From: Cacajao melanocephalus
Lineage: Eukaryota > Chordata > Mammalia > Primates > Pitheciidae
Length of the DNA stretch: 64,000 nucleotides
Assembly: GCA_963573385.1 (NCBI GenBank)
Contig: CAUYLG010051167.1
Span: 1-64,000, forward strand
Direction: 5' to 3'
This document shows, in pieces, positions 1-12,918 of the stretch. The notes under the pieces were generated by a model. The model made no database searches and was not told where the DNA came from. It saw only the letters and a list, made by a program, of their open reading frames with translations. The number at the start of each line of letters is the position of its first letter. Position 1 is the stretch's first letter. The translations under genes were made by a program, and so were the position numbers.

Positions 1-55
1 TTTCCTTATACATATTTTAAAAATAATTCACCCCCCCCCCCAACCCCCCTGCCAA

Positions 56-57
<2 letters not shown>

Positions 58-89
<32 letters not shown>

Positions 90-363
90 AGACAAGGTGT
101 TGCTGTTTCCAGGCTGGAGTACAGTGATGTGATCATGGCTCACTGTAGCCTCAACCTCCCAGGCTCAAGCAATCCTCTCACCTTAGCCTTCTGAGTAGCT
201 AGGACTACAGGCATGTGCCACTGTGCTCAGCTAATTTTGTGTTTTTTTGTAGAGACTTCTTGCCTTTTTGCCCAGGCTGGTCTTGAACTCCTGGCTTAAG
301 TGACCACCTGCCTCAGCCTCCCAAAGTACTGGGATTACAGGTGTAAGCCACTGTGCGTGGCCA
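58..363 (-). mobile_element. Alu, antisense
   Basis: A run of about 28 T is followed by GAGACAAGGTGTTGCTG and the two Alu arms in reverse, ending TGTGCGTGGCC. Diverged, old-subfamily look. Confidence 0.92.
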
Positions 364-1431
364 GCAAATTCTTTAATGCTCAAATTTACTTGGCCAGAGT
401 CTTGATATATTTTTTTAAAGCTTTCCTATTTTCAGGGGAGATCTTCAGCTAGCATACTTAATGTTTAAACAAAATATTGAAATTTTCTTACATACACACA
501 AAAGTAATGGGAACTCCCCAGCTTAAACAATTTGCCAACACATGGTCAATCTTATTTCTACTCCTGACCCAACCTTCATTATTTGAAGCAAATCTGATAT
601 CATATAAGTTTGTTCATAAAGAAGTATTCAGTATGCTATTTGCAAAGATTTAACTTGTGAAAATTTTCTGTCAATGCAAAGCTAGAATGAGGCCAACAGG
701 CAGTTCATGATTATTTGCCTATCATAGGCAATAATTACTATATGGGTTCAGAGGAAGGAAAATTCCTATTACTGGGTTCTGTGAAGGCTTTATGAAAGAG
801 GTGGTATATAAGGTGGATTGGTATTTCTGGGCTCTTGGAGACTGGGGCTCATGCATTATGCACCGAGTGAAAGACATGGTTCTTGCAAAGAACTGCAGAA
901 GCCATTTGACCTACTCAGAGTAGCTAAACCAATATGGCTAGAGCAATGGTCAGTAGGTAAGAGGAGTGGAAAGTAGGGTTGAAAGTAAGAGCAGGCCATA
1001 TGAAAAAGGATCTAAAACGCAGGCCTAAGATGTTTGGCTATCTTTTTTGCTAATGGGGTAAAAGTCCACTGAAGACTGTTAAGCCAGAGCTGTGGTCAAA
1101 ATGTTGTTTTAGGAAGGGCTCTATGGATAGTGTAGAATGCAAAGAGACTAGCAAGGAGAAAATCAGTTAGGTTATCATGGTGATTTAGACCTGAGGTGAT
1201 GGAAACTTGATTAGGGCAGTGGCAATGGAAGGGAAAGCTGGGTTTAAGGGTGATCACTTAGGAAGTGATCAGACATGGAAGATATGAATAAAATAAGAGT
1301 AGCTAAAATCTATCAGGGACAAGCTGTAGAGAAGGGATGAGGATGATGCCTTGTAGGAAAGGCCTACATTTAAAGATTAAGGGGAGAGGAGTTAAAGGAG
1401 GAGGTGCAGGGAGCTGAGTTAGGTAGATTTT

Positions 1432-1445
1432 TCTCTCTCTTTGTG

Positions 1446-1483
<38 letters not shown>

Positions 1484-1492
1484 TGTGTGTGT
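1432..1492. repeat. Compound (CT)n(GT)n microsatellite
   Basis: An interrupted CT tract passes directly into about 13 GT units. Likely polymorphic in length; the GT part could adopt Z-DNA. Confidence 0.95.
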
Positions 1493-1690
1493 AGCAGTGA
1501 TATACATGCTTTTAATTCGATGGGTTTCTGATTGTTTTGTATCTAAGTACAAAAACGATAATTCTGATTTCATGTTTTTAGTCTCAGCTGAAATTTCTGA
1601 AGAAAATTGTTAGGGAAGTGTTTCTTTAAATACTTACTCTTATAAGAAGTAAGCATTAACTTTTAAAGAGATTTAAAAAAATAGAAAGTT

Positions 1691-2025
<335 letters not shown>

Positions 2026-2606
2026 TTACAGAATTTTTGGTGTAGAGATTTTTATGATTCCCCACAAACTATTTCCTGAGACTGATGGGAAGTGATATGC
2101 CTCTGAACATGCTGTTTAGCTGTCTAGCTGGCCATCTGCCATCTGTGATACCCCTTGTCACTCACAGGCCATTTCATCTTATTCCACTCTGGTGACTACT
2201 GCCCCACAGTTCTTCATGTTAGAAATTGGTTTGAAAATAGAATTGTGTTTATTTAGAGTCCTGGTCTTCTTATAATGGTTTGACTGAACATCATGATTAT
2301 CCATGTTACTAAAGAAACAAGCAAAAGGATCTTCTGCTGTATTAGAGCGATGGTTTCAGAGTACAGTTTTACATGCAAGCAACAGGTCTCCTGGAGATAT
2401 AATTTTATGTCATAGACTGGCAGGGCATATTATAGTTGTCTAGCTCAGGTAATGGTAATTACAAGTAAGTTCACAGTGCTGCAAAATGTGAATACTATTA
2501 AATTAAAGTGAGTGTAATTTGAGTATTTCTGGTTTCAATTACATGTTTTTTTAAGATGAGAAAGTCAGCTGCCTCATAAAATTTCTTTTTGATAATAGAA
2601 ACTTCT

Positions 2607-2918
2607 TTTTTTTTTTTTTTTTTTTTTTTTTGTGATGGAGTCTCACTCTGTTGCCTGGCTGGTTGGAGTGCAGTGGGGTGATCTTGGCTCACTGCAACCT
2701 CCCTGTGGCTACCGGGTTCAAGCGATTCTCCTGCCTCAGCCTCCTGAGTAGCTGGGACTACGGGTGCACACCACCACACCTGGCTAAGTTTTGTATTTTT
2801 AGTAGAGACGGGGTTTTACCACACTGGTCAGGCTGGTCTCAAACTCCTGACTTCGTGATTCACCTGCCTCTGCCTCTCAAAGTGCTGGGATTACAGGAGT
2901 GAGCCACCGCACCCAGCC
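2607..2918 (-). mobile_element. Alu, antisense, with 16-bp target-site duplication
   Basis: T run, then both arms, ending CCGCACCCAGCC. A perfect 16-bp duplication, GATAATAGAAACTTCT, lies at 2591-2606 and 2919-2934. Confidence 0.96.
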
Positions 2919-4128
2919 GATAATAGAAACTTCTAATAGAAACATTAAAATTGCTAAGATGGAGTTAGGCTTAAAAATTGCTTTAAACAGTTTAATTGAA
3001 ATGAAAGGAGGTCAAGACATAGTTTAAGTGATGAAACGTTCTTTTTTGTTGTTACTTTAATTTTTAAGTGATTAAATGTTCTTACATGAACTGGAAAAAT
3101 ACAGTTCATGTTTTTGATATTCATTTAATTAGTATGTTTCTTCAGGGATTTTTTCAGAGTTTATTTAAATAGTGGGTAGAAGAAGTTAAAGATGTGATCA
3201 CAGTTGGTTCAGGAATGTATATCTAGGGGGCAGTTGATAGGGAATTTTTTTTTGTGGTTGAAAGTGAAATAGTATTTTATTACTGGGATTAGAAATAATC
3301 ATTTTGGGCAGAGAAAACTGAAATGACTAATATCCTTCACTGTAGTCTTCTAGAGTTTAAACAGGTTTTGAAATTCCCTAAGTTATGAATTGATGCTTTT
3401 AAAATAAAAGCTTAGTCACTTTAAGTCTTGGTGTTTCTGAGACCAGGACCTACAGCAGACGTGATCGAGGTAGACAGGTGATTAAACTTAATCAGTTTGG
3501 GTAAGAACTAGAACTTAGGTGACAGTCTTTGTGTTAATCTAGCATTTATTTCCTCAGTTTGCCTCTCCTAGGGTCAGTTTGCCCCTGCACAGATGGTCTG
3601 TATCTCATGGGCAGAATTGCTACTTAACCATTCCCTTGGGCCTTGCCCTCCTCCATGTTTGCTTTCATCTCCTGAAGAGTAGGATCTCTGGCCTAAAATC
3701 CCCTGGGACAGCCAAGTTGACTTTCCTTAAAGAACCATATACAAACTTTAACAGTTACTGAGAAGAAAATGGCTTGTACTACTGTTTTCTGAAGGCAGCA
3801 GTATGTAGAGCAAATACTTGTAGCTATCCAATACAGATGTTTCATAGAATTCCATCTGTAAGACAGGAAGTGGTGATTCATTATGAATAAGAATTTACTG
3901 GTTACTAGTGAATATTCCAACTTTATTTTGGATATGCTAATAGTTAAAACTTCTACCTTTTTTCCTTCATTGCTAATTTAGTTTATTAGTAGAGGATGTC
4001 TGATCTTTTTGTTTATGATAAATACCTTCCATCTCATTTTTAAAATCAATAAATAATATGAAGCCATGTTAAACTAATAAACTGCTAATCTAGATGATAA
4101 ACGTAAGCAATCACATTTCATGAGTATA

Positions 4129-4332
<204 letters not shown>

Positions 4333-6613
4333 ATGAGAGTATAGCCTTTTAATTGACTTCTTAGGTATTTACATTATCTTGATTTTGGAGGAGAGGTATC
4401 TAAAATGAACTGATCTCTAATGAGTTTTGTTCTGCAGAGGAACATTGTAGTGAGGCTCTATTATGTTTTCAGCTGCAGTGGATAACTGACATTTCAACTG
4501 TTAAATAAGGAACTACTTATTGCAGGTTTAATTTGTGAAGTTTGTCAATTGATTCCCTCATAAGTAGCTTCCTATTTGTCTCTAAGCCATATGCTAAGAA
4601 CAGTAGTGCTTATCTTTTTGGTAAGAGTTACTGCCTGAATATTTCATCTTCTGGAAAATGAGTCTGTTGAAATAAGGTATCTATTCTTGGGCTCAGTTTT
4701 TTATTGCACTAAAGAGATCTATTTGAGGGATAGCTGACTGAGAACTGTCATTTTATTTTGTGGAGAGATTTTGTTTTTCATTTTTTGAGATACGCTGACT
4801 AGTTTACCAGAATCTTGTTTATCAATAACTTGAGTATCTGATAATAAGGACTATAAGGCTGTTGCAGCTTTTTATAAGTGACATCATAGTGGAGTAATCT
4901 TGACTAATTTTTCATATCAATTTAGGTCATTAGTAATACTTTATTTCTTATGTAGTAAAATACCTTAATCATGAACATGTTTTCTAGCTTTGTTTTTAAA
5001 ATTCTATGTATATAAATAAGCAATAGTATTTATCCCATTGTGTCTGCAAATGAAAGCCACCTCCTAGTATTGAACTGATAAGGTTTTTTGCTCTCAGAAA
5101 GATACCTTGTTTAGTGCTATCCTATAATGGTATTTGAAGTTTAAGAGTGGCATTATTGTTTGACTCAGCAAGGAATTATATAGAAATTATTATAATGAAA
5201 TAGAATTTTGATGGGTAGTAGATTATTTCTAACTTGAATTGGAGAATCTCAGAAGGCTTCCTAGTGGAGGTGGAGGACATTATAGCCGGGCTTGGGGGAT
5301 TTAATAGCCATTTGACAGGCAGGATGTTGCTGTGTTCATCCTTCCATCTGGAAAGACATGACTGGAAGAGTCAAAGCTATATGGCATATTTGGTGCTGTA
5401 GAGTTTGGAATGTACCCCACCAAGGCTGGTGGTAAAAGAGTCTGGAAAAAGATAACAGAGGTTAAGCTTTCGATGGCTTATTAAGGAGGTGAAGCTTTTT
5501 TGTCAACATTGAGGAGTCAACATTTAGAACTTGTTACTGGATGTGTGGCTGAGACATGGGAGCGCTGAAGGATCATAATGTAGCCTTCTAGCTTGGAGAA
5601 TGAAGTACTAAGTGGACACAGTGCCGCTGACAAGGTGTGGAGTATAGGAGATCAGGTTTTGGGGTGGAACTGTGTGGTGGGCAGAGATGATTCAAGTTTC
5701 GGACAATATCGCGAGTGACCTGCTGTTTTATTTTATGATACACCGAGTATTCTGGAAATCTACATTAGAGTTGGAGCTGAGCTTTGCTTGTGTAGGATCC
5801 TGCACTTTTTCCTCTGGTATGTTCTTGTCTACTTTGTTCTTGTTCCTGGTTGTTATCTTCATCTGCCCGCTAAACTCTATACCTTGAATTGTGTTTCAGG
5901 AATATTTAAGTCATGTGGTTGTGGAAAAAGAATGTTGATAGGATATTCAGTTGTCTTGAAGTCTGTTGGCAGAATACCAAAGAGTTTGTGACAAGTCAGG
6001 GGTGTATTGGTTTGGATTTGTCCCAGAGAGAAGTTTTCTTGTTCCAGGAGAGTATTTATTGCTTGGTTTCTCAGCCTTTTTCCTTTTGTCTTCTTGAGTT
6101 TTTTTTTGTTTTTATTGTGGTCACTTGTTGCAAGGGTAAGTTCTAAATGTGACATGTTGGCTTCTTTGGGAAGGATTCTAGAATTCTCACAGTTTTCTTG
6201 TGACACATCATATTGACTTTGTTCTAGCACATTTATTTGGTTCAGAAAATTTATTAGGTGAGACTTCGGGGCATTCTTCCTATAAAAAATTTCTTACCGA
6301 TTAATGCCACAGAGGAAAAATTTTTTTAGGAAAGACTAGTCCTCTGTATAATTCTGGGACTTTGTAATTTTCCAGCTTTGGCAGTGTTACTTACAAAGAA
6401 GTAAATTATTCTTCATATGCTTCCCTAAGGGAGGAGTTTGGCTGACAAAACTCATGCCAGCATTGTACAAGCATGTTCTTAAATGTTTGCTCTAGTTTTC
6501 TCATTTCAGTAGTATTAGAGAGCATTTAGATATTGTCAATATTTAAGAATTTTTTTTATTATGAGTGTTATGAGCCTGAATTGGTAGCTCAAATATTATA
6601 TGGATTCCACATA

Positions 6614-6615
<2 letters not shown>

Positions 6616-6657
<42 letters not shown>
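6616..6657. repeat. (GT)n microsatellite
   Basis: About 21 uninterrupted GT units in intron 1, about 790 bp before exon 2. Likely polymorphic. Confidence 0.97.
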
Positions 6658-6661
<4 letters not shown>

Positions 6662-6987
6662 AAGCAAGGATTGCTGACTTCAGAAGAATTTGTTCTCAAT
6701 TTTTTTCTGATTATTGCTGGCATTTTTGTATATGTAATACTTGCAGGGAAATAAAAGCATTTCAGAATCAATTTGGAAAGGAAGTTTGTGAGATTGAAGA
6801 CATGTTTAGTGTACCTGTTACACTGTACATGAAGTTTGGATTTAGCTTCTGTTAGTAGTTGCTGAGTGACCAGTGGGATAGACTGTGGCGACATGTTATG
6901 TGTTCCAGATACCTAAGGGAGCGTTCTATTAGTTGACACGTGATCTCTTCTTACAGGGAAGTCACACAGTTCCTTTAAAACTTTAAC

Positions 6988-7299
6988 TTTTTTTTTTTTT
7001 TTTTTTTTTTTGAGACAGTTTCGCTCTTATTGTCCAGGCTTGAGTGCTGCAGTGGTGTGATCTTGGCTCACTGAAACCTCCACCTCCCGGGTTCAAGTGA
7101 TTTTCCTGCTTCAACCTCTGGAGTAGCTGAGATTACAGGCGCCCGCCACCACGCCTGGCTAATTTTTTATATTTTTTTTTAGGAGAGATGGGTTTTCACC
7201 ATGTTGGCCAGACTGGTTCTGAACTCCTGAGCTCAGGTGATCCACCCACCTCGGCCTCCCAAAGTGCTGGGATTACAGGAATGAGCCACTGCGCCTGGC
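6988..7299 (-). mobile_element. Alu, antisense, just upstream of exon 2
   Basis: Full-length antisense copy with an 11-bp target duplication, AAAACTTTAAC (6977-6987 and 7300-7310). It ends 145 bp before the exon 2 acceptor. Confidence 0.95.
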
Positions 7300-7444
7300 A
7301 AAACTTTAACATTTCTTTAAAAAATATGTAAAATTAGAATGGGGTAGCAGTTGAGGGTAGAGGAAGGCATGAAGAAAAGGTTTATGTAGAGACCTAGAAT
7401 AAATGTTGTTGCCTTTTGTTCAATTAACCTTATTTTTCTTTTAG

Positions 7445-7604
7445 TCCAAGTGGTAAGAAGTTCAGAAGCAAGCCTCAGTTGGCAAGGTACCTGGGAAATA
7501 CTGTTGATCTCAGCAGTTTTGACTTCAGAACTGGAAAGATGATGCCTAGTAAATTACAGAAGAACAAACAGAGACTACGAAATGATCCTCTCAATCAAAA
7601 TAAG
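7445..7604 (+). CDS. MBD2: MBD2 exon 2: second half of methyl-CpG-binding domain
   Basis: The exon is 160 nt. Its first base completes a serine codon (Ser181) begun in exon 1, and the next 53 codons give residues 182-234. The peptide starts PSGKKFRSKPQLARYLG and ends LNQNK. It covers the C-terminal half of the methyl-CpG-binding domain (about 145-213 in the full protein). By this numbering the arginine of KKFRSK is Arg188, one of the two arginine fingers known to contact the guanines of methylated CpG. The YLGNTVDLSSFDF segment forms the helix and hairpin closing the fold, and a basic tail (KLQKNKQRLR) follows. The donor, AAG|GTTGGT, is weaker than consensus, which fits the alternative splicing known at this junction. 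MBD3 shares this domain, but the downstream exons identify MBD2. Confidence 0.97.
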
Positions 7605-7897
7605 GTTGGTTAATTTACCTATCGCATGTATATGCTACTTCGAAAGCTCTCCGAAAAGTATCTCACGTCGTAATTAAGTCACTGGAATTTTGGTTGTCCA
7701 AATGTCCCATGCATGTCCCCATACCTCTCCCACTCTGCCCCGGCAAGAGAGAGCATAAGTAAATTGTGCACAGTAGAAAAGAGCATTTCAGTATCTCTCT
7801 AGGTCAGCGTACATCACACTTTCTGACACAGTGGGGCTATTTACAAAAGATTCCTTTGGTGTTAATTGTCTGCTTTTTTTCTTTTTCCCTCCCGTAG

Positions 7898-7937
7898 TTC
7901 CTGTTCTCCAAAAAGTGGCGAAATTTTAATGTGGCAG
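7898..7937 (+). other. Exon-like segment with strong splice sites (candidate poison exon)
   Basis: A 40-nt segment 293 nt after exon 2 is preceded by a long pyrimidine tract ending CCCGTAG and followed by CAG|GTATCC, both good matches to splice consensus. It is open in the phase left by exon 2 (13 codons starting FLFSKKWR). Because 40 is not a multiple of three, joining it to exon 3 creates GGG TAA at once, a premature stop. This is a prediction from sequence only; I know of no annotated exon here. Confidence 0.35.
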
Positions 7938-8524
7938 GTATCCTCGCCTCATAGTTTATTGATTTTCAGATTCAGGTCTTGAGAAAGGGCAGTGTTTTTT
8001 TAACCTTTGATGATGTTGAGGATAATGACTTTTAGGAATAATATTCTCATTCTAATACTATGTTTGGATATTTTTCCATTAGCTCTTAGTTTTATCGAGC
8101 TGTTTGGTTGATAGTTTATTGTATAGCAATTTAAGCAAATATCATTTGAATTATGATACGGATTGAGCATTCCAAATCTGAAAAAATATCTGAAATCTGA
8201 AACTCTTCCAGTCCTAGGCATTTCAAATAAGAGATACTTAAGCCTGTACTAATTTAATTGTATTAAAGGACCCAGTATCTTTACAAAGAAAGCTGCTTTT
8301 TCCCTGAGGACAACTAAACATATATGCCTATTTTTTCTTAGTTTTTCTTTCTCTAAACTTAGGGGATCTGTGTGTATGTATATTGCCACCACCATTGTCT
8401 TCACACGAAAGTGTGAAAATAGTGGAGGGAGAAGTAGGGGCTCTCTTTCTTAAGATGTGACTAATATAACCTCATAAGTCCCTTGGGAGTGCTGTGTTCA
8501 TTTTAGGAACCCATTGGAAGTATA

Positions 8525-8725
8525 GTGGAGTAAAAAGGGCTTTGGGCCCAGGAAGGCATGGTTTGGTGAACTGGCTCTGCTACTTATTAGCGGATGCAGT
8601 CATGAGAAGCTTCCTTAGGCTCCAAGGGCCTTAGCTTTCTCATTTGTAAAATTAAGGTAAGAAAATTTAACCCTTAGCATTGTTGTGAGGAGTAAATGGG
8701 AATTTATATAAAACATCTAGCAAAG
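8525..8725 (+). mobile_element. MIR SINE
   Basis: The stretch follows the MIR order: a tRNA-like head, then a core resembling TTTCTCATTTGTAAAAT, then a TTGTTGTGAGGAGTAAATG-like segment. It is degraded, as expected for a pre-eutherian element. Confidence 0.7.
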
Positions 8726-9499
8726 TAAATTTGACCCATGTTAATTCCTTTGCTTTCCACACTGCTCTTTCCTAAGCCGCCCCCTTGCGGAGCACCAAGC
8801 CACCTCGGTGCATAGTGTTGCCTGGTGGCCAGCGTTGGAAACGTTCTGACCCAAGCTCTCTTCCCTTTTGTCATTTTACATTTTCTGAGGGGCATGGGGT
8901 CTCTACTTCATACCTATCTTTATTCAGAATTCAGCTTAAATTTACAGTTTAAATTACAGTGCAGTTTATAGTAATGTCATTTCTCATAATTGATACAGAT
9001 GTCAAAATGCACTGTTTCCTCATACCGTAATACTTTGCATTGGTTTTCATAGGGACATTGGCAGGTCCCTTGTTTAGACAGGTAGAACGAGAAGAGAAGG
9101 CTAAATTAAATTGCCTCTGTGTCGCTTAACTATGGGGTGGATTTGAGTTGATTGTTACGAAGATGTTAAGAAAGGTAAGAATAGCAGTAGAGGGAGCACA
9201 AGTTAGCAAAAGTTAGGACCTTGTGTGTTTGTAAATCCCTGTGATTTCAGCTTCAGGAAACCTTTATTCTGAAGTTACTTTGCTTCTTATATGTATAGAG
9301 GAGAATTCAGGTTTATGTTTCTAAAACTGCCATCTTGAAACACAATGCTGGGTACCTATAAAAGGGGCTTCAGGATTTATGAAATGAAGAATACTCTCAG
9401 GTGACTGTACTGTTGCCATAACCACAGTTTATAGTTACGTTAAGTGTAATGTGCAGATTTGTTTTCTGACACTTATGTTTCATCAAAAACCAAACACTA

Positions 9500-9935
9500 A
9501 TTCATCTCTTCAGTTTGTGTGCACTTTTCTGCTCTAGCTGCGCTGGACCACTCATCGTTCTGCACCATGGCATGCGCTTTCAAGACTCTGCTTGCTCATA
9601 TGCTGTTTGCTCTGCTTGGAATGTGCTTACCCCCTTCCCCTCCATGTGGCGAACTCCTACTCATCCAAGACCCAGCTCCATTGTCTCCACCTCTGGGAAG
9701 CCTGCCCTGCATACTCCAGGCAGAACCAATCCCTTCTTCCATAATGCTTCCCTGGTGCTTTGCCATTTTATTTGTGACTGTTTGTCTGCTTCAGCTAGAC
9801 TGTGAGCTCCATGAGGGCAGGGACCATGTCTGGTTTTGTTTTTGTATATGTAGCCAAAGCCTAGCACACGGTAGGTACTTAATAAATATTGCTTTATGTT
9901 TATTTGATTTACTGTCCACCTCATTTCGGAAGTGT
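9500..9935 (+). mobile_element. L2 retrotransposon 3' end, sense to MBD2
   Basis: The segment shows the L2 3' signature: the end of the reverse-transcriptase frame with a GCGAACTCCTACTCATCCAAG-like stretch, then TGTGAGCTCCATGAGGGCAGG, then the terminal TAGGTACTTAATAAATATT. It is old and diverged. It supplies the body of the alternative terminal exon at 9538, including its stop codon and poly(A) signal. Confidence 0.88.
9538..9744 (+). CDS. MBD2: Alternative last coding exon of MBD2, L2-derived (short isoform)
   Basis: After a CTCTAG acceptor ending at 9537, the phase left by exon 2 (phase 0) is open for exactly 68 codons, starting LRWTTHRSAP and ending NQSLLP, then TAA at 9742-9744. Exon 2 ends at residue 234, so this join gives a 302-residue protein. 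From memory, 302 residues is the length of the short testis-specific MBD2 isoform (MBD2c/MBD2t), which keeps the methyl-CpG-binding domain but lacks the linker and coiled coil that bind NuRD. The tail is hydrophobic and Cys/Leu-rich with no domain I recognise, and it is read from an L2 retrotransposon. Poly(A) signals follow at 9881 and 9944. The phase and length match are seen directly; the identification with the known isoform is inference. Confidence 0.75.
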   Translation: MRWTTHRSAPWHALSRLCLLICCLLCLECAYPLPLHVANSYSSKTQLHCLHLWEACPAYSRQNQSLLP

Positions 9936-9949
9936 ATAGTAGTAATAAA
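9881..9949 (+). terminator. MBD2: Poly(A) signals for the short MBD2 transcript
   Basis: AATAAA occurs at 9881-9886, inside the L2 terminal sequence, and again at 9944-9949, with further overlapping copies near 9955-9967. They lie 137-225 nt after the alternative stop codon, a plausible distance for a short 3' UTR. Which one is used cannot be told from sequence. Confidence 0.6.
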
Positions 9950-10311
9950 TGTTTATTAAATAAATAAATTATATACCAGACATTATTTTAAAAATGCCTT
10001 TCATTTTCATTGTTTTCTGAAGCTTTCTGCCTGAATTTTTGGAGCCATGGTCTTTTTTTGCATCTGATTTTATTTAAATAGAAAGTGGAGTTTTGCATTT
10101 TTAAAAATAAGTTCTCTTCGAAAGTAACACCAACAACATATTAGGTAGCTCTATAAAGCAGAAAATGTATTTGTGGCTAATTAATAACTGTATTATGTCT
10201 TTTTTATGATGGTACAGTGTAAAGAAAGCTGAGAGCTTTAAAGTAATAGAAATCTTAGGTAATGTTTTGCTTTGTGGTTGTAAATCTGGCATTATTGTGT
10301 TGGTTTTGTGT

Positions 10312-10614
10312 TATTTCGTTTTGTTTTGAGGCAGAATCTTGCTGTCATCCATGCTGGAATGCAATGGTGCAATCTTGGCTCACTGCAACCTCCGCCCCGC
10401 CCAGGTTCAAGCGATTCCCCCTGCCTCAGCCTTCTGAGTAGCTGGGATTACAGGCATCCAACACCACACACCCCCCAGTTAATTTTTGTATATTTAGTGG
10501 AGATGGGGTTTTGCCATGTTGGCAAGGCTGGTCTCGAACTCCTGACCTTAGGTGATCTGACCGCCTCAGCCTCCCAAAGTGCTGGGATCCCAGGTGTGAG
10601 CCACCACACCAGGA
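10312..10614 (-). mobile_element. Alu, antisense
   Basis: Both arms are recognisable (TTGAGGCAGAATCTTGCTG to CCACCACACCAGG) with a broken T tail at the left end. Confidence 0.92.
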
Positions 10615-11189
10615 CTGTTTTGTTTTTTACACTCTTATCTTGAAAGAATTAGAGATTTAATTGACAAAATAAACTTTGAAACAGGCTAAATTATAATTTA
10701 CATTATGTAATTATAAGCTATGATTTTAATATATATCTTTCATATCAGAGGTGAATTACTAGTGATGAATTTTATCTTTAGATGTGATTGGAAAGATGTC
10801 TTTTGAAGAACTCTGCAAAGTGGTTTTTAATTCTTTTAGGATGGGTGGGTAAGGTGAAGTGGGCATTGTCTTTAATCTCTGCTACTATTTTTGCAATACC
10901 TGTTTCAGATATCTCAAACTCAACCTTAACCTTACCCTGAAAATATATTCCATTCTTGATTACATTATACCTTGTTGATTTTGTTGACACTGCCATAATT
11001 ATTTCCAACCACAACCTCCATCTCTTCAGCTGACATTGTTGAAATAGCAAGCAGGTTACTGAAGATATTCCATTAGGTTCATGGAAAAAGACTAGAGAAA
11101 GATTTGGAAGTCATCAGCCCAGTTTATATTTGAAGTCACGAGCAGATGTCTTAGAGCTTACTTAAAGGGAAAAGTTCCAGAGCAGCATA

Positions 11190-11350
11190 TCCAGGAGAAC
11201 ATTCTGTGATGGTGGGACTCTTCAGCCACAGCCACAGTTGGCTGTTGAGTGCTTGACATGTGGCTAGTCTGACTGAATAACTCAATTTTTAGTTGTACTT
11301 TAAATAGCCAGATGTACCTAGTGGCTGTCCTGTTGAACAGCACAGTTCCA
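11190..11350. mobile_element. hAT-like non-autonomous DNA transposon fragment
   Basis: Contains the TTGGCTGTTGAGTGCTTGAC - ATGTGGCTAGT block and a terminal GTGGCTGTCCTGTTGAACAG typical of a common MER-type DNA element. I am not sure of the family name. Confidence 0.5.
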
Positions 11351-12918
11351 GAGCTTTGCCTTTCAATATGCAAATAAAATCCAAACCTTTGCTTCAGAAG
11401 CTAAATATTGTTTAGGCATTTATGTTTGTTTTTAAAGAGATGTTTCAGGGTTTCACAGATGTCAACATTTTTAGCAGGAAACTGGGAGGAGAGGCAAGAT
11501 GATATTAAAATTTAATTGGAGATACTCTAGGATTGAATAAAGAAGAGTACAGTGATAATAAGTGCAATATATGTTTAGGGGACTTCAAGTAGCTTGGTTT
11601 GTCACTAGAAGCTTATTTTAATGTTTTAGATGGATAAACATACTGAATTTGTGTTTCTAGGTCTTAACATCAGATGTTTCATAAATCTACAGAACTAGTA
11701 AAATTCAAGTTCCGTAACATTAATTTAATGTGACATGACATATTTTACAAATTGCTTGCAATACGAATATGGTATGGAACAACTTATTTTTTATTTTGGC
11801 TTGAAAGTTCTAGTATCTTGGAAAGACTCAGGTCTTTCATCACATTTCTCTATTCATCCAAAATGGATACATTTCAAAATAAAGAACATTATATTCTCTT
11901 GAATGGAATCAGTTGTATGTTAAGTCTGCCATTATTTATTTCTCATGAATTATCTTAGTTTAAAGTGGTAGTATGTTACTGTGAGTATAAACACAGACTT
12001 GGATTGTATAGGGCTGTATACTACGTTCTCAATCACATGATCCAGAAAGTACTTGTTTTAATTATCCTCAATAATAATTTTTATTGAGAGCTCATCTATC
12101 TTGGGGGCAATATCTGTGTAGTTTGAGAAACCCTTGGTGGTGAAGAATCAGATTTGGATATATAGAAGGGGGGCACAGTATGGAGACAATTTGGGAAGGG
12201 ATGAAACTAGAAGTAGGGAGAATAGTTGGGCCATTGTAGTCTAGAAAAATAAGATGGCCTGAATTAATCCTGTGGCAGGAAATATGGAAAGGTGACACCC
12301 GAGAAATTAGATATAAGTACCTGATGGTTACAGAAAGAGAATTGATGGCTGCAACAATTCTGGCTTTGGTCACTTGGGGCTGGGAAGTAAGGGAATAGGG
12401 GAATTAGGGCAAGTTTGGGGGTGGAGTGAGGAAGATGAGTTAAAATAGTTTTTTTTTTTCTTGGATTTCCAAAAGGACCTTGGGGACCGTCAGGAATTCT
12501 CAGGTCACACTTTGAGAACTCCTTTCCCAGTGTTTTGTCATTGATAATGCCAAAAATAAGGACAAAGGAAGTGTATCTTGTCACTCTGTAGGCCCATGGA
12601 GTAAATGAATAAATCTTGTGGAGAGTAAGAGGACCTTCCAGAAAGGAAATAGAATCAAGAGAATGTGGTACTACAAAAACCTGGAAAACAAGATTTTTCT
12701 TAGAGATCAGGGAAGATAGACGTTACCTATTGGATTTCCAATATGAGCAAATGGTGACTTTACATGACCAGTTTCAATGAATAGAAAGGATCAGAAGTCC
12801 TATCTAGAATGCCAGAAAGTTTCTGGGAAATGAGAAATTAGAAACACAATGTGCCTGTTCTTTCAGATGTTTTAAAATTTTATTACTTGGTTAAGTAATT
12901 TGGGCACAGAGTGAAAAA

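Noticed and set aside
5877..6230. 117-codon minus-strand frame opposite intron 1
   Set aside because: No homology, no splice or promoter context, and overlapping frames on the other strand of similar length. Consistent with chance in AT-rich DNA.
9515..9959. Open frames of 96 and 146 codons with ATG starts
   Set aside because: They come from L2 retrotransposon sequence. Only the frame continuing from exon 2 is supported as coding.
10778..11050. 90-codon minus-strand frame with mixed composition (Lys/Glu/Ile rich)
   Set aside because: It looks more protein-like than most, but I recognise no family, start context, intron signals or repeat that would support it.
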